Positions 21,521 through 38,990 are shown, numbered from the stretch's first letter. The stretch is DNA of 64,000 nt from Brachypodium distachyon (GCF_000005505.3 NC_016133.3:41443237-41507236); one strand, 5' to 3'. The notes: generated by a model not told the origin, from the sequence alone. Numbers and translations: made by a program.

Positions 21521-24500
21521 TCACAGAGCTGAGTCAAGGTACGAGTAGAACCGTCGCCGACTGTACTGGAGGAGGCTGCTATAGTTGCGATCGTGCAGAC
21601 CGACAAAGAGAACCTCGGTGTCGGGACTGAAGGACATGCCGGCGATCTCGCCGAAGAAGTCCAGCTCCTGCTTCCTGCTGTACCCGCTCTGGACGTCGAA
21701 GACATGGATAAAATCTGCAGGCTCGGCCATTGCCAGGAACTTCCCGTCAGACGTGTAGCGGAGTGTCCTTATGGCTCCCATGTTGCCACCCAGAACAGCA
21801 ACAGACTTGGAGAGGTTACGGGCGTCCCAGATCCGGCATGTCTTGTCCTGGTTACCGGTGGCGAATGTCCGGCCATCTGGGTTCCATGCTGACGCAAATG
21901 AATAGTCCAAATGGCCACGGAGTTCATGAACAGTCTGCGAGAAACAAATGAGCACTATAAGTTCATGTGAATTACGGCGTAGTTGTGCGGAATTCGATGA
22001 CTGGATGGGCTGCGCTGCGCTCTACTTACTTTTCCCGAATTAGGATCAATAAGAAGACCATCAGGATTGTCCCCCACAACAGTAATGAGTTTACCGTCAG
22101 GGCTCAATGATGTGTGCTGCATGAAAGAAAACAAGGTCAGGTTAAACCATATGCTTTTTCCACTTCTGGAAAACCAGGATTCTTTGACCAAGTATTGATA
22201 TTGACTTCAATACCATGATTTCATTAGGAAAACCTTTGATTAAGTATTGAGTGTTGACTTCAATACCAGGATTCATTAGGAAAACTCCAATACATAGTGC
22301 AGCGAATAAAACACTGAATATACACAAGGAAAGGATGAACTTGAGGCTTACATTCACAGCCCAATCAAAACGAAAATGGTTGCACATTTGAAATTTTTCC
22401 ACATCGAAATCTCTAAGTCCACAATCATTGTTTGAAGCAAGGAAATGCAGAGAACCACTGCAAAAATAAATAAATCAGGTTGCGATTAATACATTCGCAA
22501 TTCTCAACTTGTCAGAAACAAGAATTTTTCACATGGAAAATAAAGTACCTAGGTTTCTTAAATATCTCCAGAGCATTAGTGATGCCATTCTCATCATTTG
22601 TTGACTTGCAACAATAGCTTATTCCTTCACGGTCCAAAAACTGCATTCCTCAGACAATTAATTACATTGTAAGTGGCTGTAAATGTCAGGGATGGAACTG
22701 GAATAAGGATGCAAGCGGGATCCCACATATATCCTGCTTCTAAATCAATCTCTAAATTCACAAGCCAAATTCAATGCTTAGATTTGACTTCTGGATTTGG
22801 ATATAGGCGGGATCCCGGTTGCATCCCTAAATGGGAGGTTAAAATTTAGATGGAATTACCTTGCAAATTATTTCTCCCTTAAACCCACCAGCGACGAGCA
22901 GATTATCCTTCACCGCCATTGTACTAACTTGAGTCTGGCCAAATCCCTCATAGAAATTCCCATGGTGCTTCTGTAGTCAAATTAAAAAATATAAGTATGC
23001 ATTTTTTACGATAAAACCATCAAATATACAGGGATGAAAGTTCAAACAAACACTTGGAAGAGAAATATTCACCTCACTTGGTGCAACACGTCCTTGAAGA
23101 TCAATGAGTTCATGCTTCTCGGAAGTCAGCGTCGACCAATGAAGCACAGAGAAGTATGACATAAGGTATACATCATGCCTTGTCGTTGCCCATACTAAAT
23201 TTCTCAACTGCAGGAAGTGAGAGAGCAAACTTAAACTTGGTACGATTCAAGCAATTAATACTGTTTGAACATCTGATTGTTAAGTAGAACCATACAGACA
23301 AGAGATACAAAGGCCTGTAAGTTGTTGTACTTCTCCTATGGAATGAAGACAGATTGTACCCTACTAACTACTATAGGATTGCATCTACTCACAAAAGCAA
23401 GCAGTTGTGTATTCAAGAGAAATGTGTGGACCTCGCTAGTTGCCCTCTGTTTAGTAAACTTATTCATCAACATATTTTGGCTAAGCTGCCTTCCGTTTCT
23501 TTATTGATCTATTTTGGCATGCAGTCGAATTTGTTTAGTAAACTAAAGCTTCTCTTTACACATGTATTCTAAATATTGAACATGAGAAAACAACATATGT
23601 GACTAATTACTTTCTGGAGCGCTACAGAAAACAAATGACAAGCTTGGAAGAAAGAACACTGAACATACTATAGCAATTAGCATGTCTGAGAGAGAACCCA
23701 TGCTTGCTTATCATGAACTGAGCAAGTGACCCAATGAAATTATGGCTACCAGCCCAGCAGTTATCACTCTCTCACCTGGAAATGAAGAATGCTCGGCTTC
23801 ACCGATCTTGTGTTATGCTGAAACTCGTAGTAGAGTTGACCTTTCTTCACAGGTGTACATACCTACATTGATATGACCACATCAAAACCTCCCATACTAA
23901 ACAGGATGAAAATACTCTGCCATTTTTTTTAATCTGAATCTGTAGCAATATCATACCTTCTCCCATGTTCTTCCGGAATCAGGTATGTTCTCAAAGTTCA
24001 CATACTGCTCAAGTCTTGTCTGCCTGTACACGTCCCTTGTGAAGCTCAAACTTTCCCAGGGAATTCCCTGTATGTCCTTCCCTTTCTTCGCGTCCATCGC
24101 CGATGTATCCTCTGACTCCTTGCTAATCTACAAAAGACAAAATCAGCTTCCGTCAGACCGAAATAGAACCATTCTGAAACTGCATCCCCACTTCCCAGAA
24201 ACTTGATAGCCCACAAATGCAGGTACCACAACAATTGAACTAATTTCTAGAACAGAATCTGCAGTTGACTACAATTTTTTTATCTGCAAAACAAAATTAG
24301 CTCAATCTAGACTACTTAATTAGCACAGCAGCATCAAGGTAAGCACATGGCGCACACCAATTGAACTCATAATCGAGCAGGGGAAACAAAATCAGCAACA
24401 TTTAAGACGAGCCCCCATGGTTCCCTGAAGAACCGACTTACAGATTGGGAGTACTCGTCGTCCTCGTAGTCGGAGTCCCCCGCGAGGTCGGCCTCTTCAG

Positions 24501-24540
24501 GGTACACTCCGGCGAGCGCGCGGTCGTGCTGCGACGACAT
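21521..24540 (-). CDS. WD40-repeat protein (yeast C2A9.03-like family)
   Basis: Minus-strand exons, in gene order: 24540-24442, 24127-23957, 23862-23776, 23207-23073, 22970-22860, 22640-22549, 22457-22352, 22116-22030 and 21934-21521. All have GT/AG borders and keep phase, giving 433 aa. The N-terminus is acidic (DSDYEDDEYSQS). WD-like blades include LVAGGFKGEIICK, HTSLSPDGKLITVVG..DGLLID, and the best one, LRGHLDYSFASAWNPDGRTFATGNQDKTCRIWD, near residue 300. Two more C-terminal blades follow: LRYTSDGKFLAMAEPADFIHVFD and MSFSPDTEVLFVGLHD. The family is conserved from fission yeast to plants but its molecular role is not established, so I give no function beyond a beta-propeller scaffold. The first exon begins MSSQHDRALAGVYPEE; a Stowaway lies about 305 bp upstream. 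Confidence 0.92.
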
Positions 24541-24844
24541 GGCCTACAAGAACACCAGGAAGAAGGTTAAAAAACAAATCTGAGCCAAAAATTTTGGGGA
24601 AACTTGGAGAATTCAGCTGCAAGAGCACCAACCTTGGTCGATTTTGACGTCCCGATGGAGGAATGGGCTTGGATCGCTGGCAACCGATGTTTCTGATCTG
24701 AGGTTTCTGCAAGACCGCTAAACTCACTACAGAACTCTGCAAGAGGAAACAAAGCCGCCTTGTTGTTGGCACTTAAATAACCAGTAGGCCACTCTCCGAG
24801 TGCACTTGAACCCTTCGTAAAACACGATATCTCATGACGACCAA

Positions 24845-24925
24845 TACTCCTTCTGTCCCATAAAAATTGGCACAGATTTGAACTAGCGATTTGAACTAGC
24901 CGTGCCTTGTGGGATGGAGGGAGTA
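24845..24925. mobile_element. Stowaway MITE, 81 bp, in the WD40 gene promoter
   Basis: TA-bounded element with TACTCCTTCTGTCCCATAAA and TTGTGGGATGGAGGGAGTA ends. It is about 305 bp upstream of the WD40 start codon. Confidence 0.8.
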
Positions 24926-25526
24926 CATTTCTCTTCATTTCAGTTCTAACTTTAACCACAAGGGCTTGGCTGCGAATAGAGATATCTGCAAGGTCCCCAA
25001 TGTCTGACCAAGGCATGCTTATCCATCCACGGCTTCCACAGCGGGCAGATTGCGGCAGGGGACCCCCGGGTTGGCGCCAAATGTAACGCGGCCCCCGGAA
25101 TTCATTCGGCTGCTGTTTTTCTTCTTCTCCCACTTTACTCCCGTGGCTCTGTTTTTCTTTTCTTTTTCGGGAGTTCGTTGAGACGTCAATTTTTGAGGAT
25201 GAGATCATCTGTCAGATACTCAGATGTGTCCGGACGAGAAAAGAAAGGCCATCTGATGTGTAAAGGCCAGAAAAATATGATAAAGCGGTCTTGCAATAGT
25301 CCACATGCGTGCGTACATGCAAGACGAAAATTGAGTGGCAATCGAGGTTGTTTGTATCCCGTCGGTCTGACGTGAGGCTAGTCTTTATTTGTGCATGACA
25401 TAGGATCGCCTCATGTATGTACAAAGAAGAGTAAGGTGGCTCAAGGGATTTTGTGCAAAAAAATAGAAATTCTAAGAGCCTCCTTAGATCGAAAGAATTT
25501 CAAAGTATTTTCATAGAATTATTAAC

Positions 25527-25608
25527 TACTCCGATCTTAAATTCTAATAATTGTTTTAGTGCAAATTTGAACCAAAACAACGACAACAATTTAGAATCGG
25601 AGGGAGTA
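25527..25608. mobile_element. Degenerate Stowaway MITE, nested
   Basis: TACTCCGATCTTAAATTCTA and TTTAGAATCGGAGGGAGTA form the inverted ends. The flanks (GAGCCTCCTTAGATCGAAAG... and ...AGGAATGTTTTCTATA) look like halves of an older Tourist-like element into which it jumped. Confidence 0.7.
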
Positions 25609-25669
25609 GGAATGTTTTCTATATACCTTTTTGCTTTAAATGAAGGATAAAATACCTAGGAGGTCCTAA

Positions 25670-26440
25670 TTTTATTTAAAGATTTAAAAGTGCAAAGTTA
25701 GTCCCTAAACTCTTAAAATACACATTTAGGTTCTAATCCTTTTTAAATTGTTCATCACAAGTTCTAAATGTGTATCTTCACGTCTCATCGGTTGACAGGC
25801 CGTTTGACCAATGCCACATAGGTGTTCTTGTAGGCCACATGTCCGGTACCCTTAAAATGGTAAACTTCCAAAATAACCCATACTTATTTGTTCTTTCTCA
25901 CACGTGGCCCCTCCCTTTGTCTGCTTGGCCCCCCTTCTGAACCCTAACCAGCAGCATCGATTTGGATGGACCCGTGACCTCGATGGTGATGAAGAGAGAG
26001 AAGAAGACTAGAACGGTGGTGGCCGAAGCAACAGCTCATCCTGCAATAGAGATCCCTCCATTTCATATTGTAATGTGGTTGCCGTGTGGAGGGAGTCGCC
26101 TCACTGGGTCATCTTGCCATATTGGCCCTCATAGTCCAGTGCCCACTGGTGCTGTCAAAGTGGCCCGCGGCTACCTTCGCCTCGTCGTCACCTCGGCTTC
26201 GCCGGTGAGGTGGAGAGGAGAAAGGAGAGGGAGGGGCTGCAAAATGGAAGAACCGAACATGTGGGAATTTCTAAAAGATGACAATCGACGTGGTAACCTG
26301 ACGGGTGGGCCCAGACCTACATGGCGTTGGTCAAACGGTCACGTCACCCGATCAAACGAGTGCATGCACAATTAGGACATGTGATGAACAACTTAAAAAT
26401 GGATGATGATCCAAAAGTGCATTTTCAAAGTTTAGGAAAT
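25670..26440. mobile_element. Long-TIR element, Mutator-like (non-autonomous)
   Basis: About 150 bp at the left (CCTAAACTCTTAAAATACACA ... GTTTGACCAATGCCACATAG) is matched in inverted form at the right (ATGGCGTTGGTCAAACGGTC ... TGCATTTTCAAAGTTTAGG). The centre is GC-rich with an open frame (25962-26375) that has no recognisable domain. Long, diverged TIRs fit the Mutator superfamily. I could not define a 9-bp target duplication. Confidence 0.6.
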
Positions 26441-26446
26441 CTTCTA

Positions 26447-26762
26447 TCTTCTATATCTAAGCAGGAGAAACCCACTACTTGATTTCTCTTAATATGCAAG
26501 CATGCCACATCATCACATCATTAATTTGTTCACACCTATTTAGTGAGAAACTCATATTTTTTGCACATGCATGCATGCTACTTTTCATCAAGCTATCTCA
26601 ACTAACTTAAGAATCTATAATTTATCATACAATTTCATTATACATTTTCACCAGATACTTTTTTCTTGCTCCTTTTCACTCATGTATGTTAACTAAAAAT
26701 TTCCTCAAAACTCACGTATGTTAACTAAAAATTTCCGCAACAACGTGCGAGGCATCATCTAG
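26447..26762 (+). mobile_element. Small non-autonomous Helitron
   Basis: It begins TCTTCTATATCTAAG and ends CATCATCTAG. A short GC-rich palindrome (CCGCAACAACGTGCGAGG, stem CGCA/TGCG) lies about 10 bp before the CTAG end. It sits between a host A (26446) and T (26763). These are Helitron hallmarks: TC start, 3' hairpin, CTRR end, A/T target and no TSD. A short internal direct repeat (TATGTTAACTAAAAATTTCC) occurs twice near 26685-26736. Confidence 0.75.
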
Positions 26763-28800
26763 TTCTATTAAAAGGTTAGACCTCTTTGAAATATATTCTA
26801 TGTGTTTGTGACAACCATAGCTTACACTACTCTATGCAAAATTTATGCATTTTCTTGTGGTGTGCCCAAACAACTTTTCAAATGGTTCCTGTTTTCTCAA
26901 TTCTTGTAGCATTCACCATGTCTTAACACTCCTATCTTTTTTTTATTATTATTCTTGGGTTTTACAATTCTGTGATCCAAGGAGACCCTAAAATTGGCCG
27001 AAAGCAAAGCAATGACCTTCTCATCTACTCCATTTCTTCTTGGGTATAATTTTAAAATGTGGGGCCATCTCCAACCTTTAACCGCGGAATCTCTGGACTA
27101 ATAATTCAACTACACGCAGTCCGGGTTCACTCCGATTCAAATTCAAGCTAGACCTCAACCTTTCCTCCCCGACCAAACAGGCGAAGGGTTCTTTTCTCCG
27201 GCAGATGAAGCTGCACAGAACATTTGCTGAAGCTAGAAAGCGAGAGGTATATGCTCAGGAAATAGGAAAGACTTTCCAACAAGCCTAATAATGTTCCACA
27301 GGAAGCTCAAGCTGACAAACCTCTAGAAGCCCGATAGAACATTTGAGGTGGAGGGTTCTGAACCCAAAGTATACTGCTCAGTACTCTAGATCATCAAATC
27401 AGGAAAACTAATTACAAATTACGGCAGCCTGAAATGGCAAACTTCAGAGTTGCAGGATCTGGGCGATGATGGCGTGGACTTGTGCTGCCATGGCAATTGC
27501 AGCGAGGGCAAACAAACACAAAAGGCAGCAGCAGCCTCGATGGACACAGAAGAAGTAACCACAGGATGGATGGATCTCGGATTCCTTCCACACTCAAACC
27601 GCGTTACTTACTTAGCCGTTGGCAACTGAACGAGTATACTTAACTGACAAGACAAAGCTTTTGTTTTCTGATAGGGAGTGTGTTTGTTGACTGCAGGAAG
27701 ACACGACGGACAGAGAAGGGGATCGTTTGTTCTGTCTGGGACGTGTACGAGACGCTGAAATTGGGTTGAGCCGTACTGAAAAGGACGCACGACGAATATC
27801 ACAGCTCAAGACGTGTGTCCGACAAGACGTGTCTAGAAGGAAGCACGACGGAAGTAAGACCTTCAGCGCCGAGTGACAAGACATGATACTTGTTGTCACC
27901 GGAGTTCCATCGTTGATAAAAGGCAGGCAAAGTGACCAGACCCTTCTCTTTCTTTCTCAAGGCGATGATGAAGTTATCAACTGAATATTCCAGCCGCGTA
28001 ATTCACGGTGTGACCGATTTGAAAGCTGACGCTGAAGTCGACGGCGGAATCGTAGAGTACTGTACTGGCTTGAGCCGGCGATCGACTTGCATTGGTCGTC
28101 TTCGCTGGATGCCAATCAAGTGCAGCAGCATAAGCGTGCGGTGCATCCATTTGATCGGGCATATGATATGAGTATCAGTATACTTAGCCGAGAAGAGAAG
28201 ACGAGCCTTTTCCAATCTCGTCAACATGGCCGTTGACTATACGAGTACCATTTTTTGTAAGGAGTGTGTGTGTGTCTGGCTCGAAAGGGACTGTGTGTTG
28301 GTATGACTAATAAGTAATAACCACTCTCCCAATATTTCAGTCAGCATCACGCACACGTCCCTCGGTCTGTGTTGCCTCCATTCCATAATTTAAACTAAAA
28401 CAACGACATGAATTATAAAACGGAACGAGTACCGTTGTTTTGCAGAAGGACATGCAAGGGCGAAAAGTTTCGGAACTCAGCATGTGAACCCTTCATTCCT
28501 CTCTTCCGAAGACGTTCGGTGATGGAGATATCAACGGGAGAATGGTAATAAAAACATTATACAAATCAAACATCACCCACTCATTTTTTTGGAAAAAAAA
28601 GTATTTTTGTCGTCAACCGGATTAGTCATCGTTGTGGTAGGTGATGCTTAAAATTAGCTTGCTCATCAAAAACGCACATAAAAATCCAAGAAGACTGAAC
28701 AAATGCACATCTAACAACAATGTATTAATTTGTCTTAAAACTAATCTAAATAACAAACAATTTACACGGAACAAATGCAACATACAATGTCAGTTTATAT
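26763..28800. other. Gene-free interval within the transposon cluster
   Basis: Mixed AT-rich and moderately GC-rich sequence. Short frames (27412-27899 on minus, 27932-28171 on plus) lack domains. A truncated Stowaway-like hairpin may lie at 28374-28432. Nothing else that I can support. Confidence 0.5.
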
Positions 28801-29099
28801 TTATGGGCTCAAATAGCGCGCGGACGTTCAGTGGTTAGCTCTCCAGCGCGTACGGTGTGAAAGCTGGCAAAATTAATTAATATGCATGCAAAAAAGAAAG
28901 ACTAGCATCATACGGCTCGTGATTAACCGTACCATAGCAGCCGGTAGCATGCATGCACATGTAAATTGTGCAGAAGCTATATAATTAAAATGCTTTAACT
29001 CTTAAAATGTGGACTCAATTTTAAATTTGTTTTCATCGACGAGATCTTCGAAATTAGATCCCATGTTGATATGTTTCGACAACTTTTCTTTTCATCTTA

Positions 29100-29880
29100 A
29101 AAGTTGCCATCTAATAATACATCAAGTTGCCACCCTGCATTATATCAAGTTGCCACCTTGTTAGCGACATACTACCACATGGTAACTTTATACAAAATAG
29201 AATGGTGATTTGTGCATTAGAGTTATCATCCTATAGTGTACGAAGTTAACAGTTTACGATCCTACAATATATGAAGTTAGCACCATGTTAGTTACCACAT
29301 GGTAACTTCATACAAAATATGATGGCGATTTCTAGAGTTGCCATCATGTAATATATGAAATAACCATCCTAATTATATGAAGTTAGCATCATGTTAGTTA
29401 CCATGTGGCAACTTTATAAAAAATAGGACGACGATTTATAGTGCATTAGAGTTGCCATCATATAATATATGAAATTACCGCCCCGAATATATGAAGTTAG
29501 CATCATGTTTGTTACCACGTGGCAACTTCATACTCCATCCGTCCCGAAATAAGTGATATGGATTTGCATAGATTCTTATACAAATCCGCATCACTTATCT
29601 TGGGACGGAAGGAGTACAAAATAGGACGGTGATTTGTGCATTAGAGTTGCCATACTATAATATATGAAGCTACCACCTTAATATATGAAGTTAGCACTAT
29701 GTTAGTACACCCCTTGGAAACTTTATACAAAATAGGGTGGCGATTTGTGCATTAGAGTTGCCGTCCTATAATATATGAAGCTACAACCTTAATATATGAA
29801 GTTAGCACTGTGTTAGTTACCACGTGGTAACTTTATACAAAATAGGATGGTGATTTGTGTATTAGAGTGGAAATTAAAAT
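29100..29880. repeat. Tandem array, period about 100-115 bp
   Basis: Five or more diverged units containing GTTACCACGTGGTAACTTTATAC, AAAATAGGATGGCGATTTGTG, CATTAGAGTTGCCATCCTAT and AATATATGAAGTTAGCACC in that order. Each unit holds the palindrome CCACGTGG or a close variant (for example near 29170, 29300, 29400, 29515 and 29820). Confidence 0.75.
29531..29616. mobile_element. Short Stowaway MITE nested in the tandem array
   Basis: TACTCCATCCGTCCCGAAAT and TCTTGGGACGGAAGGAGTA ends with TA borders. The interior is nearly a perfect hairpin (AAGTGATATGGATTTG / CAAATCCGCATCACTT). The host array continues on both sides (CAACTTCA | CAAAATAGGACGG). Confidence 0.88.
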
Positions 29881-30252
29881 TTGTCAAGTATTCATCAGAA
29901 ACCAACGGTGAAAAAGAATCTTAAAAGGTGACAGACAATTTGACCGAAAGAAGATTTTAATTTTCCAAATTCTACTTTATGTCTTTCACTGGTGTGCACA
30001 TATCAATCCTCTCTTTCTTCGTGTGTGGTCTTAGCAAATTCTGACACTGCAACTCACATGCACATGCACACAGTCAATCCGTTCCAAGCATGGAGAGGTG
30101 ACAGCAGCATCATGCAGCTCCACTTGATCAGAGATGAACGAGCGGGGAAGGCTGGACGCTCGAGATTGGGTCGCCCGCGAGGACTCCAGCGCGCACGTTC
30201 ACTCGTTACAAATTCCGTATATTTATTGCACCATGTATTCTTAAAGGAGTGA

Positions 30253-31440
30253 TAGATACTATAATTGACTTTCCAATCAAATTGATGCTTGTGTGTAATG
30301 CGATTAAAAAAAATTCAAGCTAAATTTGACGGAGTCACATGCGTTGTTATCGACTATGTGTATTTTAAAAAGTTGATAATAACTGATTTGTTCAACTGTT
30401 GCGAAAATAGATAGTTGACCTGCATGAAAATAAGAGTTGCATCAAAAAACTCTTCAACTGTATCACCACGATAGGTCTTGCTACCAAATCGAATAAAAAA
30501 CACTTCATGAGTTGAGTTCTGGTTTAAAAATTGAGAAAACACACAAAGTTTACCGACGAATAACGTGTACAGAAGTTCAAGAAAAAAAACATTTAATAAA
30601 CCGTGGTTAAAAGAACTGGAAAATGAACAAAATATTTTTTAATCATTTTTTCTTTCTTTGGCAACCTTCCCTCCCCTGGCTCATCTCGCCGCCGAAAGCC
30701 CCAACCCCGTCGCTCGTCTTCCTCTTCGAGCGATCGCCGCCGCCCTCCCGCTGCTGATCAGCGCCCCAGCCCCGTCGCTCCTTCGCTCGTCTTCCTCCTC
30801 ATGCGAGCGCCTCCACCGCAGGTATCTATCTCCCGCTTCGATTCTCTCGCTCCCGACCGTTTCTCCTCCCGTCACCCCACGAACAGATCCCGCCCTAGCT
30901 CCCCGTTTCATCTCCTTAATCTTCCCCAATTCGTAACTGAGGCAAAAATCAAGGCCCTACTTGCTCTACCGGGTCCTCCGCCCTTGGTTTTTGTTGATGT
31001 GTTTGATTTGCGTGAAAAAAAAGGTCAAATGTCCCCTCAAAAGTCATGTTCATTCCATAGACCGCATTGCAAAATCTGGGTAGATCTGACCTGGTCAGTT
31101 TGGTTCTCGGCCTGTTGCGAATACAATTTTGTTGTACCCCTGTTCTGGTTGGGTACTAACTCTGCGCAAATTGATTGGAAACCATGGATTATGTTGAAGA
31201 AAGATAGAGATCTCGACCTATGAAGTAATTTGACTAAGGGTCCGTTCGGGCTCCCAACATCCCGAAATCTTGCTCCATGATCCTGGTTCCTCGCTCCACT
31301 TCTTGAAATACTGAATTTAGATTTTGTTGAGATATGTGTCGAATATGTGTACGGGTAGGCGGTTGGACTTGGAATTAGCGGAAGGTTAGGTGTTTGAGTT
31401 GGACACGTGTAACCCAGGCCTAATATATAAAGTCACCCCG
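30253..31440 (+). other. Gene-free interval with a 5'UTR-like GC-rich segment
   Basis: At 30670-30822 a C-rich, CGCCGCC-containing tract ends CCACCGCAG|GTATCTATC, which looks like an untranslated first exon with a splice donor. No coding exon in the right place was found for it, other than the JmjC gene 2.3 kb downstream. From about 30975 to 31190 the sequence matches intron 1 of the JmjC gene (33770-33975). It may be an alternative or duplicated leader of that gene. Confidence 0.4.
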
Positions 31441-31443
31441 GGT

Positions 31444-32280
31444 CAGCCTGGGCATTCGGTTTAACCGAACCGAACGGTTTGGTTCTACGGGTTTTTAGAA
31501 ATTTCGGTTCTTCAAAAATCTTGACCGATCGGTTCCTGAAAAAATTGAGAACCGAAATATTTTAGGACCAAAAATTCGGTTCGGTTCTCGGTTATACCCG
31601 AACAAAACCGAGTCTATGAGTTGCAGCACGTGAGAACCCAAATTGCTCAAAAAAAGTCGCCATAGCGGGTCTGGTCCTCGCGCATAGAGGTACAGGCAGG
31701 GCTCACGGGCTCGGGATGCAAGAAACGAAGGAGAGCCGGAGAGGATGGTCAGCTTGCCGACTGTTAATGGAGGCGGTGATCGGGGCGCGAGCTGGCAAGG
31801 ATTGGGAGGGAGATGGGGTCGTGGGGAGGCGGCGGCATGGCCGGCGGCTAGGGTTCCTGACTGGGAACAGAGAGAGCAAGCGATTGGGGTCTGGGGACAG
31901 GTAGGCGTACAGGCAGATCGATCAGCTCAATCGCTCGGCGCAATGGGGACTGGGGACTGCGCTCGTTTTTCTTTTTGGGCTTATGACTATTGGGCTTGGC
32001 CTAATGGGCTGCACAAGACGGAGGGAAAGGTTTTTCTTGTACCTGGGAGTCACGAGTCGGAGTCTCGAGGGAACACACGAGTTGACTTGAAGTGTGGGTA
32101 TCGGTTATTCAGGTTTTTTCGGTTACCCGAGGGTGCTGACCGAATTAACCGAAAAAACTTCGGTTTTTTAAGAATGTTGACTGAAAATCTAAACGGTTCT
32201 TCGGTTTCGGTCCAATCAGTTCCGGTTTCCGGTTTTTTGGTCGTCGGTTTCGGTTTCTCGGTTTTTATGCCCACCCCTAA
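31444..32280. mobile_element. Non-autonomous hAT element
   Basis: Left end CAGCCTGGGCATTCGGTT, right end reverse-complemented TAGGGGTGGGCATAAAAACC. The flanking 8-mers CCCCGGGT (left, before 31444) and CCGCGGGT (right, 32282-32289) are an 8-bp target duplication with one mismatch. Subterminal regions are packed with CGGTT/AACCG motifs at both ends, as in many hAT elements (transposase binding). The interior (about 31640-32040) is GC-rich with short open frames but no transposase. Confidence 0.75.
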
Positions 32281-32384
32281 CCGCGGGTAGCGCAAAGAGA
32301 CTATTGTGACAGCATAATAGCAATAGGCTCGCAGGGGGAGCCGGCGCCCAGGGTGGCCGGTGTTGCGGTATTATGGGGGAGGAG

Positions 32385-32490
32385 CGCCCGTAGTCATGCC
32401 CCGGGGATGTAGACTTCGGCCGAACCTTGTTAACAAATATCGTGCCTCGGTGTCATCTTTGATCGTGCATCCGCCGAATTTCGTAACAGA
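32385..32490 (+). mobile_element. Possible LTR-retrotransposon (Copia-type) LTR fragment
   Basis: GGGATGTAGACTTCGGCCGAACC followed by TTGTTAACAAATATCGTGCC and TCGTGCATCCGCCGAA resembles the R/U5 end of grass Copia LTRs. No primer-binding site or internal domain follows, so at most this is a scrap. Recognised from memory of the pattern, not by search. Confidence 0.35.
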
Positions 32491-32872
32491 TTTCATTCGG
32501 CAACATTCAGCGTTCTGGAGTCTGGATTCCTTGAGCCAGCCTGGAAATCGAGCTCTGCAGCCCACGGGTACAAACCCTTCAATTTTTGGCCATACAGTTT
32601 TATTTACCCACCAATGCCACGGGTTCGCCCAGCCGCCTAACCTATCAATTATGGAAACACAATTAGTTGCACGTCAAAACTAATTTGGGAAGCATTCACT
32701 CTATTATAGAAACCTTCAATTGACTAAAAACTAATCTCACTAATTTGAAGTTACATTAGTTTTGGACAGTTTTCTGTTGCCAATATTTTTTTCGATATCA
32801 GTTATGCACGTACATGTATTAGTTTTGAGGTACTATTGGTTTTGTTAAACTTCAAACTGCTCTAGCCCAAAT

Positions 32873-33040
32873 CGAGTAGGATATAGCAGCTGGTCACGGC
32901 ACCCTGAGCACAACTCCTTGTGCGGCCCCCCTCCCCTGTGTGCAGGGCACGAACCGAGTAGGATATAGCAGCTGGTCACGGCACCCGAGCACAACTCTTT
33001 GTGCGCTCCCCCACCCACCCCCTCCCAGCACAGAGCACGT
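32873..33040 (+). repeat. Tandem duplication of about 82 bp upstream of the JmjC gene
   Basis: Copy 1 (32873-32954) and copy 2 (32955-33040) both begin CGAGTAGGATATAGCAGCTG and share GGTCACGGCACCC and GAGCACAACTC; the 3' thirds diverge in C-rich tracts. The second copy ends about 100 bp before the proposed ATG at 33140, so it lies in the promoter or 5' leader. Confidence 0.9.
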
Positions 33041-33139
33041 GCTCGGCTCCTTACCTCTCCATAAAACCAAACCACGGCGCAGGGGTGAGGACTTCTCCTT
33101 TCCGCAATAGGTTCCTCTGACCACCGACAAATCTCACCC

Positions 33140-38990
<5,851 letters not shown>

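Larger units (their letters stand above)
28805..30230. mobile_element. Unclassified element with tandem repeats, copy 2
   Basis: It shares the architecture of the element at 4830-6910: terminal GCGCGCGGACGTTCAGTGGTTAG at the left and GCGCGCACGTTCACTCGTTA at the right, in direct orientation. The internal block GACGAGATCTTCGAAATTAG...TTGATATGTTTC lies near 29038-29078, and a tandem array starts with AAAGTTGCCATC. Here the repeat unit is longer. A Stowaway (29531-29616) is inserted in the array. No transposase ORF. Confidence 0.5.

Noticed and set aside
24567..25208. 213-codon minus-strand open frame upstream of the WD40 gene
   Set aside because: It crosses a Stowaway MITE and shows no conserved domain; probably promoter and leader sequence.
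28374..28432. Possible Stowaway with CTCCATTCC / GGAACGAGTA ends
   Set aside because: Only 59 bp, ends degraded and no clear TA at the left; may be a deletion remnant but not firm enough to list.
30658..31223. Frames at 30658-30936 and 30801-31223 as a gene
   Set aside because: Pro/Ser-rich reading of a leader-like tract, with no domain; the second overlaps a repeat that is also found in an intron.
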